Part shown: positions 43,412 to 51,744 of the stretch, in pieces | How the letters are laid out: the number at the start of each line of letters is the position of its first letter | Numbering within the stretch: position 1 is the first letter of the stretch | From: Actinokineospora baliensis | Lineage (GTDB): Bacteria > Actinomycetota > Actinomycetes > Mycobacteriales > Pseudonocardiaceae | NCBI RefSeq assembly: GCF_016907695.1 | Contig: NZ_JAFBCK010000001.1 | Coordinates: 7,118,001-7,182,000, forward strand | Direction of reading: 5' to 3' | DNA length: 64,000 bases | Translations under genes and position numbers: made by a program | Notes under the pieces: generated by a model | Told to the model about the DNA's origin: nothing | Database searches by the model: none | The model's input: only the letters and a program-made list of their open reading frames with translations

Positions 43412-45340
43412 TCACCGCGCGGGCGCGATCCGGAAGCTGAACGCCAGGTCGCGCCACTCGCCGGTGACGTGGCGACCCGGCGGGGGTGTGCCGACCCCCG
43501 CCGGGAAGTCCACGACGAGGTCGGGTTTGACGCCGAACACGGCGTCGGAGTCCAGGTAGTCGCCGCCCGCCACGAACAGCTGGGTGATCAGCCGCTGGTG
43601 GCCGGGCGCGGAGATCATGAAGTGCAGGTGCGGGGCCCGGTACGGGTGCCTGCCGGTCGCGGCGAGCAGGTCGCCGACGGTGCCGTCGGCCGGGATCGGG
43701 TACGCCGAGGGCAGGATCGACCAGAACCGGACCATCCCGAGCTCGTCGGCGCGGAACCGGCCGCGCAGCACCGGGCCCTCGAGGTCGGGCAGCTGCACGT
43801 CGTAGAAGCCGTCCTCGTTGGACTGCCAGACGTCGACGACCGCGCCGGGCAGCGGGGTCCCGTCCACCGAGGTGATGGTGGCCTCGACGTGCAGCGGGAC
43901 GCCGGATAGGCCGTCGGCGACGTCGGAGCCGTGTTCGAGCTCGGGCGGGCCCTCGACGTAGAACGGGCCCAGCACCGCCGAAGGCGTGGTGTCGGGTGTG
44001 CGCGAGTTGGTCAGCGCGTCGACCACGCTGGACACGCCCAGGGAGTCCGACAGCAGCACGAACTCCTGCCGCTTGTCGTCGCACAGCTGCCCGGTGCGGG
44101 TGAGGAAGTCGATGCCCGCCTGCCACTCGGCCTGGGTGAGGTCGTTGTCGACGGCGAACCCGTGCAGGCGCCGGACCAGGTCGCCGATCAGGTGCCGCAG
44201 CCGGGGCTCGCCGCCGAGGGTGCCGACCACCTGGTCGGTCAGCCAGTCCAGCCGGGGTGCGCCGCCCAGCGTCGGCCGCTCGCCCGCCCACGCGGCGCGC
44301 AACAACCCCGTCACGCCGTCTTCGGTCAGCGGGGCGGGGTTCGGGTACGGCTTGGCCACGGCGAGCTCGACCGCGCGCGGCAGGTCTGTCTCGGGCAGGT
44401 CGAGTTCCCGCAGCGAGGTCGGCGCGCCGGTGGCCACGAGCAGGTCGAAGATCGCGCCGGGGGCGTCGGTGCTGCCCAGGGCCTCGCCGATGCGGCGGAC
44501 GGCCTCGGGGGTGTGCGCGGCGTTGTAGGCCAGGGCGTGCGGGAGCACGACGGCGTGCGTGGGCGAGTGCGGGAGGCCGAAGGCGCCGCCGAGGGTGTGG
44601 CAGAGCTTGTGGTGCAGGCCCATGCCGACCGCACCGAGGCAGGTCCCGGCGAGCCAGGCGCCGGTCAGCAGGTCGGCGCGGACGTCCTCGGCGCTGGGGT
44701 CGGCGGTGATCCGGCGCAGCGCGCGGGCGATGCGCTCGATGGCCTCGAGCGCGAGCCGGTCGGTGACCGGGTTGGCGTCGGGGGCGTAGAGCGCCTCGAC
44801 CGCGTGTGCCATGGCGTTGACCGCGCTGGTGACGGTGATGCCCAGCGGGAGGCCGCGGGTGAGCTCGACGTCGTAGATGACCGTCTCGGGCAGGATGTCA
44901 GGCGAGGAACGGGTGGTCTTGACGCCGCCGTCGGTCTCGCCGAGCACCGGCGTGACCTCGGAGCCCGCGTACGTGGTGGGCAGGATGACCTGGTCGACGC
45001 CGGTGCGCACGGCCAGCGCCTTCGCCAGCCCGGTCGTGGAACCGCCGCCGACGGCCACCACGCAGTCCGCGCTGACCTCGCGCAGCACCGCCAGCGCCTT
45101 CTCGGTCACCGCGACCGGGGTGTGCATGGCCGCGCCGTCGAACCGGCCGACCGCGAGGTGGCCCAGCGCCTCCCGGAGGCGGTCGCCGAGCTCCGGCAGC
45201 CCCGGGTCGGCCAGGATGAGGACCCGCTCACGACCGAGCCGCTCCACCTCCGGCCGCACGTCGGCGAGGGTGTGCGAGCCGAACACGACGCGCGCCGGGC
45301 CAGCGGTGTAGCGGAAGTTCGAGTAGCGGGAATCAGACAC
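43412..45340 (-). CDS. Fused maleylacetate reductase and hydroxyquinol 1,2-dioxygenase
   Basis: 642 residues from GTG 45340. Residues 1-350 are an iron-alcohol-dehydrogenase-fold maleylacetate reductase: GGGST at 98-102, PTTYAGSEVTP at 121-131, and HHKLCHTLGGAFGLPH at 243-258. Residues about 365-642 are an intradiol dioxygenase: Fe(III) ligands Tyr461 (GPFYVEG), Tyr547 (SAYPIP), His571 and His573 (RAPHLHF). The second half would open hydroxyquinol to maleylacetate and the first half reduce that to 3-oxoadipate, so two successive steps are joined in one chain. Such fusions are known in actinomycetes. With the next gene, the FAD hydroxylase, it makes a complete route from resorcinol. Confidence 0.92.
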   Translation of the reverse strand: MSDSRYSNFRYTAGPARVVFGSHTLADVRPEVERLGRERVLILADPGLPELGDRLREALGHLAVGRFDGAAMHTPVAVTEKALAVLREVSADCVVAVGGGSTTGLAKALAVRTGVDQVILPTTYAGSEVTPVLGETDGGVKTTRSSPDILPETVIYDVELTRGLPLGITVTSAVNAMAHAVEALYAPDANPVTDRLALEAIERIARALRRITADPSAEDVRADLLTGAWLAGTCLGAVGMGLHHKLCHTLGGAFGLPHSPTHAVVLPHALAYNAAHTPEAVRRIGEALGSTDAPGAIFDLLVATGAPTSLRELDLPETDLPRAVELAVAKPYPNPAPLTEDGVTGLLRAAWAGERPTLGGAPRLDWLTDQVVGTLGGEPRLRHLIGDLVRRLHGFAVDNDLTQAEWQAGIDFLTRTGQLCDDKRQEFVLLSDSLGVSSVVDALTNSRTPDTTPSAVLGPFYVEGPPELEHGSDVADGLSGVPLHVEATITSVDGTPLPGAVVDVWQSNEDGFYDVQLPDLEGPVLRGRFRADELGMVRFWSILPSAYPIPADGTVGDLLAATGRHPYRAPHLHFMISAPGHQRLITQLFVAGGDYLDSDAVFGVKPDLVVDFPAGVGTPPPGRHVTGEWRDLAFSFRIAPAR

Positions 45341-45371
45341 GAGTGGCTCCAGGTCCGGGTGGGGTCGGGCT

Positions 45372-47153
45372 CTACTCTGCGCCCGCGAGCTCCCCGGCGC
45401 CTTCGTCGCGCCGGTCGAGCAGGGTCGCCAGCGCGGTGGTGAGGTCACCAGCCGGGTCCGCGGGCAGTGTCCACGCCCGCCAGCCGACGTGCGCGTCCGG
45501 GCGGACCAGCACGCAGCCGGACTCCTCGACCTCGCGCAGCCTGGCCCAGTCGTCGTAGAGGTCGATGTGGTCGCGGCCCGCGCCGATGACGAAGGCCGCG
45601 ATCTCGATGTCGAGCTGCTTGGCCGCGATCTCGGCCGCCGCGACCCACTCCTCGCCCGCGATGCCGGTGAGCAGGGCGAAGCGGCCCTTGCCCGCCAGGT
45701 CGTGGGTGCTGACCTTCTGGCCGCCGCTGCCGAGCCAGCAGTGCGGCAGACGAGCGCCGGGCCAGGTCGTCGGGTGGTAGTACAGCTCGGGGTCGCGGGT
45801 GTACTCCGGTTCGGGTGTGCCGTCGCCGACGATCGCGCTGGAGTTGTAGCGCTGGCCGAGTTCGACGCCGTGCGCGTTGAACTCGTAGTCCTTGAGCTCT
45901 AAGGCTTTGCGTAACGCGGCCCGCTGCTCGGCGGCCTTGGCGGTGTTCTCCGTCCTGGCCCGCATGTTCGCGACCTTCTCAGCGGGGTCGTCGGACTCGG
46001 TGAAGCCCAGGGCCTCGAAGATCGGGCCGAACTCCTCGATGGACTTGTTGGCGCGCAACACGATCTGCTTGCCGACCGGCGCGCGCTCGGCGTCGTAGCT
46101 GTCGAGCAGGCCGGGACCCGCCTTGCCGGAGAGCACCATCGCGAGCTTCCAGGCCAGGTTGTAGGAGTCCTGGATGGAGGTGTTGGAGCCCAGCCCGTTT
46201 GACGGCGGGTGCCGGTGCACGGCGTCGCCCGCGCAGAACACCCGGCCCGCGCGGTAGCGGGTCGCGTACATCTTGTTGTTGCCCCACAACGAGGTGGAGC
46301 GGATGGTGACCGGGATGGTGTCGTCGCCGATCAGGTCGTGCACGATCTTGGTGGCCATCGCGTCGTCCACCGCGGGCGGCGGGCCGGAGATGTCGTAGCC
46401 CCACACGATCAGCCACTCGTCCCACGGGCGGACCATCCGCACCAGGCCCATGCCGATGCCGCCGATGTCGGAGCCGGGCTGCAGCACCCAGTACAGGACG
46501 CTGGGCCGGTGCTCGACCAGCCGGGACAGGTCGGCGTGGAAGACGATGTTCATGCTGCCCGCGAGGTCCATCTGGCCCTCGAAGGGCAGGCCGACGTCCT
46601 TGGCGACCTGGCTGCGGCCGCCGTCGGCGCCGATGACGTACTTGGCCCGGATCGGGTAGGTGTGCCCGGAGAGCCGGTCCCGCACGGTGACGGTGACGCC
46701 CTCGTCGTCCTGCTCCAGGCCCAGGTACTCGGTGTCGAACCGGACGCGGCTGCCGCGCTCGGCGGCGTGGCCGATCAGGATCGGCTCCAGCAGCGTCTGC
46801 GGCAGGTCGCAGTTGCTCGACGGCGAGGCCAGGGTGTAGTCGGCGCGGCGGGCCGGGTGGGTGCCCCAGGTGCGGACCCGGCCGATCTCGTCGCCGGTGA
46901 GGCTGGTGCAGAAGACGGTGTCGCCCATGAGGTCCTGCGGGGTGCCCTGGGCGCGCACGTCGTCCTCGATGCCCAGGTCGCGCAGGATCTCCACGGTGCG
47001 CTGGTTGGTGATGTGCGCGCGCGGGGTGTTGGCCGTCCAGCGGTACTTGGTGATGACGATGTGGTCGACGCCGTGGGTGGCCAGCATCAGCGCGGCCGAG
47101 GCCCCGGCGGGACCGCTGCCGATCACCAGGACGTCGGTGGTCAGGGTGCTCAC
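45372..47153 (-). CDS. FAD-dependent aromatic hydroxylase, probable resorcinol hydroxylase
   Basis: 593 residues from GTG 47153. Class A flavoprotein monooxygenase: GSGPAG dinucleotide-binding motif near the N-terminus, DG motif VIGADGGRSQVAKD, and the second FAD motif FCAGDAVHRHPPSNGLG. Length and pattern match the 2,4-dichlorophenol 6-monooxygenase/resorcinol hydroxylase group with a C-terminal thioredoxin-like domain (about 480-590; LLTGIAGEEWVAAAEIAA). Immediately upstream (31 bases) of the fused dioxygenase gene, it would add the hydroxyl that produces hydroxyquinol using NAD(P)H and oxygen. Resorcinol as substrate is inferred from the downstream enzymes. Confidence 0.85.
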   Translation of the reverse strand: MSTLTTDVLVIGSGPAGASAALMLATHGVDHIVITKYRWTANTPRAHITNQRTVEILRDLGIEDDVRAQGTPQDLMGDTVFCTSLTGDEIGRVRTWGTHPARRADYTLASPSSNCDLPQTLLEPILIGHAAERGSRVRFDTEYLGLEQDDEGVTVTVRDRLSGHTYPIRAKYVIGADGGRSQVAKDVGLPFEGQMDLAGSMNIVFHADLSRLVEHRPSVLYWVLQPGSDIGGIGMGLVRMVRPWDEWLIVWGYDISGPPPAVDDAMATKIVHDLIGDDTIPVTIRSTSLWGNNKMYATRYRAGRVFCAGDAVHRHPPSNGLGSNTSIQDSYNLAWKLAMVLSGKAGPGLLDSYDAERAPVGKQIVLRANKSIEEFGPIFEALGFTESDDPAEKVANMRARTENTAKAAEQRAALRKALELKDYEFNAHGVELGQRYNSSAIVGDGTPEPEYTRDPELYYHPTTWPGARLPHCWLGSGGQKVSTHDLAGKGRFALLTGIAGEEWVAAAEIAAKQLDIEIAAFVIGAGRDHIDLYDDWARLREVEESGCVLVRPDAHVGWRAWTLPADPAGDLTTALATLLDRRDEGAGELAGAE

Positions 47154-47270
47154 GGCGCCTCGCCTTCGGTGGGGACCGCGCCGGTGCTCCGGCGGACATC
47201 GGATTGATGATGCGAACCCGGGGGCCATTCGTCCAATACGTCTTGCCCACGCCTGCTATAGCCTGCCGAT

Positions 47271-48164
47271 ATGGATGTGCGGGACCTGGAGTGCTTCCTC
47301 GCGGTCGCCGAGGAGGGCACCATCAGCCGCGCCGCCGAGCGCCTGCACATGACCCAGCCGCCGCTGACCGTGCGGGTGCGGGCCCTGGAGCGGGAACTGG
47401 GGGTGGAACTGCTGGTCCGGCACGGGCGCGGGGTGACGGTCACCGCCGCGGGCCGGTTGCTGGCCGACCACGCCCGCAGGCTGCTGGCCGACCTGACGGC
47501 GACCACCGAGACGGTGCGCGCGGTTGGCCTCGGCACCCGGGGCAGGCTGGCCCTGGCGATCGGGCACTCGATCGCGCCGAGGTTGCTGGCGCGGTTGCTG
47601 CGCTCGGTCGGGTCCGATGTGGACGTGGCACTGGTCGAGGTGTCGGACGCCGAGGTGCTCGACCGGGTGCACCACCGGGAGGCGCACGCGGGGCTGCTGA
47701 GCCAATCCCGGTCCACGCCGCGGCGGGCGGCGGGACTGGAGGTGGCGGTGGTGGGCCGGTCCCCGCTGGTGGTGGTGCTCCCGCAGACCCACCCGTGCGC
47801 GGACGCCGAGCGGGTCGACCTCGCGGACCTACCGGACGACCGGGTGGTGGTCCCCGACCTGGCCGAGCTCACCCCGACCGCGGCGACCCGGCACCGGGCG
47901 GACTCCGTGGCGCATGCGCTGGCGCTGGTGCAGGCCGGGATGGGGGTGGTGGTCCTGACCGCGGAACACGCCCCCCAGGTCTGGCCCGGCCTGGTCGCCC
48001 GCCCACTGCGCCAACACACGGAGATCATCGAGGCCGCCGTCTGCTGGCGCCCCGACGAACACTCCCCCGTCATGCGCCGCTTCCTGCGAGCCGCCCTCGC
48101 CACCCCGGAACCCGACGCCCTGGGCCACCCCTTCGCCCGCCCCCACCCCGCCGACGACTCCTGA
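47271..48164 (+). CDS. LysR-family regulator of the hydroxylase operon
   Basis: 297 residues. N-terminal winged helix (residues 1-62; EEGTISRAAERLHMTQPPLT recognition region) and a LysR effector domain. It is divergent from the hydroxylase gene across 117 bases, the standard LysR arrangement, so it should activate the hydroxylase-dioxygenase operon with a pathway intermediate as inducer. The gap holds ATTG...CAAT near 47205-47234 flanking GCGAA/TTCG, a possible LysR site. Its stop is only two bases from the first ABC-F ghost. Confidence 0.88.
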   Translation: MDVRDLECFLAVAEEGTISRAAERLHMTQPPLTVRVRALERELGVELLVRHGRGVTVTAAGRLLADHARRLLADLTATTETVRAVGLGTRGRLALAIGHSIAPRLLARLLRSVGSDVDVALVEVSDAEVLDRVHHREAHAGLLSQSRSTPRRAAGLEVAVVGRSPLVVVLPQTHPCADAERVDLADLPDDRVVVPDLAELTPTAATRHRADSVAHALALVQAGMGVVVLTAEHAPQVWPGLVARPLRQHTEIIEAAVCWRPDEHSPVMRRFLRAALATPEPDALGHPFARPHPADDS

Positions 48165-48165
48165 C

Positions 48166-48305
48166 TCAACCCACCAGGGCGCCGTCGCGGAGCTCAAGCC
48201 ACCGCGAGATGCCCAGCCCGCTCAGAAACCGAGCGGCATGGCCCACCGCAACCAAAGACACCCCGCAGACGTCGAGCGCGTTCACCACTGGGCCGACGCC
48301 CACCA
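48166..48305 (-). pseudogene. Ghost copy 1 of the ABC-F gene 3' end
   Basis: Reading on the minus strand, this piece ends in LGISRWLELRDGALVG and a stop at 48166, matching LGITRWLELRDGALVG at the end of the ABC-F gene. Upstream about 30 codons still align (VGVGPVVNALDVCG versus VSVGQLESALAAYRG) with heavy substitution. No start or Walker motif, so it is not a gene. Confidence 0.75.
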
Positions 48306-48425
48306 CACCCATCCGGCAGCTGGCGACCGCCAGTCCCGGTGGGGCGAACAGCGCCCCACACCAGTGGGGCGCAATTGCGCAGCGGGCAGAGGCGTCCTCG
48401 GCATGCAGTCCACCCGCGCCCCTGG

Positions 48426-48560
48426 TCAGCCCGCCAGGGCTCAGTCCCGGAGCTCGAGCCACCGCGAGATACCGAGCTCACCATGCAACCGGGCATCGCG
48501 CCTCACCACAACGAACACACCCCGGGGCGCCGAACGCGTTGGCCACTCGGCCGACGCTCG
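48426..48560 (-). pseudogene. Ghost copy 2 of the ABC-F gene 3' end
   Basis: Minus-strand translation reads RGVFVVVRRDARLHGELGIS and then RWLELRD before an early TGA, followed by ALAG and the original stop at 48426. The full gene has RGAFVVVSHDARFLGELGIT here. The extra stop shows it is decayed. It lies between ghost 1 and the intact gene. Confidence 0.75.
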
Positions 48561-48607
48561 CCACGCCCAGCCGCCCCCGATCAGCCCACCACCCCGACGA
48601 ACCCGGG

Positions 48608-50167
48608 TCAGCCCACCAAAGCCCCATCGCGAAGTTCCAGCCACCGGGTAATCCCCAGCTCACCCAAGAACCGCGCATCATGGCTCACCACAACAAAAGC
48701 ACCCCGATAAGCCGCTAGCGCGCTCTCCAACTGACCAACGCTCACCAGGTCCAGGTTGTTCGTCGGCTCGTCCAGCAACAGCAACCGCGGCGCCGGTTCG
48801 GCGAACAGCACGCACGCCAACGTGGCCCGCAGCAACTCCCCACCGGACAAAGTGGACACCGGCTGGTGTGCGCGGTCCCCCCGGAAGAGGAAGCGGGCGA
48901 GCAGGTTCATCAGGTCGGCGCGGGGCATCGACGGGGCGGCGTGGGCCAGGTTCTCGGCAACGGTCAGTGCCGGGTCTAGGTTGTCCAGGCGCTGGGAGAG
49001 GTAGGCGGCTGGGACGGCGTCGCGGATGAGGCGGAGCAGGGTTGACTTGCCCGCGCCGTTGGGGCCGGTGAGGGCTATGCGCTCGGGGCCGCGGATGTCG
49101 AGGGTCAGTCCTTCCCCGGCGAACAGGTCCCGCGCGCGCAAGCGTGAGCCGTGGAACAGGGTCCGGCCAGCCGGGACGGTGGTCTCCGGCAGCTCCAGGA
49201 CGATCTTGGCGTCGTCGCGCACGGCCCGGCTGGCGGCGTCGAGGCGGGCTTGGGCGCCGCTCACCCTGGCCGTGTGGGTGCCTTCAGCCCGGCCTGCGGA
49301 CTCCTGGGCGCGGCGTTTCATGGTGCCCGCGAAGATCTTGGGGAGTCCGGCGCTGTCGAGGGTGCGGGCGGCGTTCCCGGCGCGTCGAGCGGCGCGTTCG
49401 CGGGCCTGCTGCATCTCCCGTTTCTCCCGCTTGACCTCCTGCTCGGCGTCGCGCACGGTCCGTTCGGCCGCCTCCCGCGCCGCCTTGGTCGCTGCGTCCC
49501 ACTCGGTGAAGTTGCCGCCGAACACGCGGATCTCGCCGTGGTCGACCTCGGCCACGCGATCGGCGCGGTCGAGCAGGTCGCGGTCGTGGCTGACGACCAC
49601 AAGGCACCCGCGCCAGTCGGCCAGGACCGAGTACAGCCGGGTGCGGGCGGCGGTGTCGAGGTTGTTCGTGGGTTCGTCGAGCAGCAGCACGTCGGGCCGT
49701 TTGAGCAGTTGCGCGGCCAGGCCGAGGGATACGACCTGGCCACCGCTGAGGGTGCCGATCCGCCGGTCGAACGCGACGTCGGCCAGGCCGAGGCGGGCGA
49801 GTTCGGCGCGGGTGCGCTCCTCGATGTCCCACTCGGTGCCGATGGTGGTGAAGTGCTCGTCACGCACGTCGCCGGACTCCACCGCCCGCAGCGCCTCCAG
49901 CACCCGGTCCACCCCGAGGACCCGCGACACGCTGAGGTCGTCGCCCAGCGGCAGCGTCTGCGGCAGGTAGCCGACGACCCCGTCGACCAGTACCGACCCT
50001 GACCGCGGCCGGTATTGGCCCGCGAGCAGCTTGAGCAGGGTCGACTTGCCCGCGCCGTTGACGCCGACCAGCCCGGTGAACCCGGTGCCGACGGTGAACG
50101 ACACCCCGTCGAATACGGGGGTGTCGTCCGGCCAGGAGAACACGAGGTCGGTGCAGGTGATTGCCAT
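48608..50167 (-). CDS. ABC-F family ATPase
   Basis: 519 residues with two ABC domains and no membrane part. First: Walker A GVNGAGKST, signature LSGGQ, Walker B VLLLDEPTNNLD. Second: GPNGAGKST, LSGGE, LLLLDEPTNNLD. The charged linker (about 210-300; AEQEVKREKREMQQARERAA) is the P-site tRNA-interacting segment. ABC-F proteins act on the ribosome in translation control or in resistance to ribosome-targeting antibiotics; which applies here is not evident. The start is ATG 50167. Two decayed duplicates of its last 45 codons follow its stop. Confidence 0.88.
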   Translation of the reverse strand: MAITCTDLVFSWPDDTPVFDGVSFTVGTGFTGLVGVNGAGKSTLLKLLAGQYRPRSGSVLVDGVVGYLPQTLPLGDDLSVSRVLGVDRVLEALRAVESGDVRDEHFTTIGTEWDIEERTRAELARLGLADVAFDRRIGTLSGGQVVSLGLAAQLLKRPDVLLLDEPTNNLDTAARTRLYSVLADWRGCLVVVSHDRDLLDRADRVAEVDHGEIRVFGGNFTEWDAATKAAREAAERTVRDAEQEVKREKREMQQARERAARRAGNAARTLDSAGLPKIFAGTMKRRAQESAGRAEGTHTARVSGAQARLDAASRAVRDDAKIVLELPETTVPAGRTLFHGSRLRARDLFAGEGLTLDIRGPERIALTGPNGAGKSTLLRLIRDAVPAAYLSQRLDNLDPALTVAENLAHAAPSMPRADLMNLLARFLFRGDRAHQPVSTLSGGELLRATLACVLFAEPAPRLLLLDEPTNNLDLVSVGQLESALAAYRGAFVVVSHDARFLGELGITRWLELRDGALVG

Positions 50168-50220
50168 CGCCGACCACGGTAGGCAGCGATCCCGCCGAGC
50201 ACCAACCGGTTATCCCAGGG

Positions 50221-51744
50221 CTACGGCACGGCGACCACGGTCAGCGGCTTGCGCGCGCTCAGATCGCACGTCGGAGCCGTGCTGTCGACGCGGTCCCCGT
50301 TCTCCGCGAAGCAGAACGAGCCCGTCGCACCGTCGAACATCTGCGCGCCCTGGCCGGTGTGCATCACGCGCGAGCGGGCCAAGACCTCCGTGGCGTCCAG
50401 TTTCCTGCCCTCGGCGAGGACCTTGTTGATCCAGGAATCGACGACTTTCAGCGCGTCCCAGGCGTTGGCCGCCCACCCGGTGCTCAGGTCGGCGGGGTTG
50501 AAGTCGAGGTCGTTCATCGCGGCCTTGAGGTCCTGGAACTGCGGGCGGGAGTTCTCCTGGGACAGCGGCGTGTAGCGGATCGAGAACCGCCCGCCGGGCT
50601 CGAGCAGGTTGTTCACCCGCTGGATGCCCCAAGAGTCGATCGCCGTCTTGTCCGATCCGGCCAGTTTCAGGATGGCGGCGTCCGAGGTGGACAGCACGGT
50701 GATGTGGCCGCAGGTGTTGTCCTTGACCAGTTCGTCGAACAGCCGCGACAGGTAGCGCGACCTGCCCGCGTAGAACACCGTCGCGGAGCCGTTCGCCGTC
50801 GGGCACAGGGGGTCGAGCGCGATGGCGGTTCCGAAATCAAGCTTCTTGTGCTGGATGTCGTTGTCGTTCAGCAACTGGGCGGTCGCCTCAGCACCGGACT
50901 TGGTGTAGGTGTCCGTGTCATCGGCGTAGCGCATGAGCAGCACGGACTCCGAAGGGGGAATGGGTTTGGCCAGGAGCGCTTGCACCTGATCGCGGTTCGA
51001 GTAGGCGATCCGGCGGAAGTCCCGCGTGGTCCCCACGTTGGTCGCGGTGACCACATCGGACACCATGGGGATCTCCTTCTCCGACAGGGTGCGGGTGATC
51101 TCGGCGAGCTCGCTCGTGCTCAACCCGAGGCCGATGGCCGCGACCAGCGGTTGTTCCTGGTCGTCGCGCAGCTCGACCACCTGGTCGAGCACCGTCTTCC
51201 ACTGCTTCTCCGCCGTACCCAGGTGCGCCAGCACCAACCGCACGGCGTAGGGCCGGTCGCGGTTGATGCGCTGCTGGGCAGCGGCCGCCCCCTCGAGCTG
51301 GTGCACCAGCCGCGGCCCGGACAGGTCTGAGGTGAAGGTCGCCACGAACGCCACGGTGACAGCGGGTTTCTCGATCGCGGCGTTCTGCTCGGCGATCTTG
51401 GCCTCGACCCTGTCGAGCGCGCCGCGGGTGTCGTCGCCGAAGTCGTCGCTCAAGGCGCCGGAGAACTCGTAGCCACCGTCGGTGATCCCCACGCACTCGC
51501 CGTCGGAGCGGGAGATGCCCAGGTCGAAGCCGCCGCCCAGGCAGGTGAGGTAGCCCCACGACGAGGCGACGGCCACGACCGGGGCGGCGAGGAGACCGAG
51601 GACGACGGTGATCACGACCCGGCGGCTGGGAGCCGGTCGGATCTGGCCGGGCCGCCGCTTGCGGAAAACCCGGCGGTCGAAGCCGTACCAGATCACGCCC
51701 GCCCAGAGCAGCAGCGCGACGGCGGAGATCAGCAGGGCGATCAC
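50221..51744 (-). CDS. Membrane-anchored periplasmic-binding-like protein
   Basis: 507 residues from GTG 51744, overlapping the stop of the ATPase gene (GTGA). Two N-terminal hydrophobic helices (VIALLISAVALLLWAGVIWY, 2-21; VVITVVLGLLAAPVVAVA, about 40-58) are followed by a large domain with the type I periplasmic-binding pattern seen in branched-chain receptors (VTVAFVATFTSDLSGP, AAAAQQRINRDRPYAVRLVL, VLLMRYADDTDTY). No ABC permease or lipobox is near. Coupling to a cytoplasmic STAND-like ATPase suggests a receptor that senses an outside ligand rather than a transporter. I do not know a described system of this kind. Confidence 0.75.
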   Translation of the reverse strand: MIALLISAVALLLWAGVIWYGFDRRVFRKRRPGQIRPAPSRRVVITVVLGLLAAPVVAVASSWGYLTCLGGGFDLGISRSDGECVGITDGGYEFSGALSDDFGDDTRGALDRVEAKIAEQNAAIEKPAVTVAFVATFTSDLSGPRLVHQLEGAAAAQQRINRDRPYAVRLVLAHLGTAEKQWKTVLDQVVELRDDQEQPLVAAIGLGLSTSELAEITRTLSEKEIPMVSDVVTATNVGTTRDFRRIAYSNRDQVQALLAKPIPPSESVLLMRYADDTDTYTKSGAEATAQLLNDNDIQHKKLDFGTAIALDPLCPTANGSATVFYAGRSRYLSRLFDELVKDNTCGHITVLSTSDAAILKLAGSDKTAIDSWGIQRVNNLLEPGGRFSIRYTPLSQENSRPQFQDLKAAMNDLDFNPADLSTGWAANAWDALKVVDSWINKVLAEGRKLDATEVLARSRVMHTGQGAQMFDGATGSFCFAENGDRVDSTAPTCDLSARKPLTVVAVP

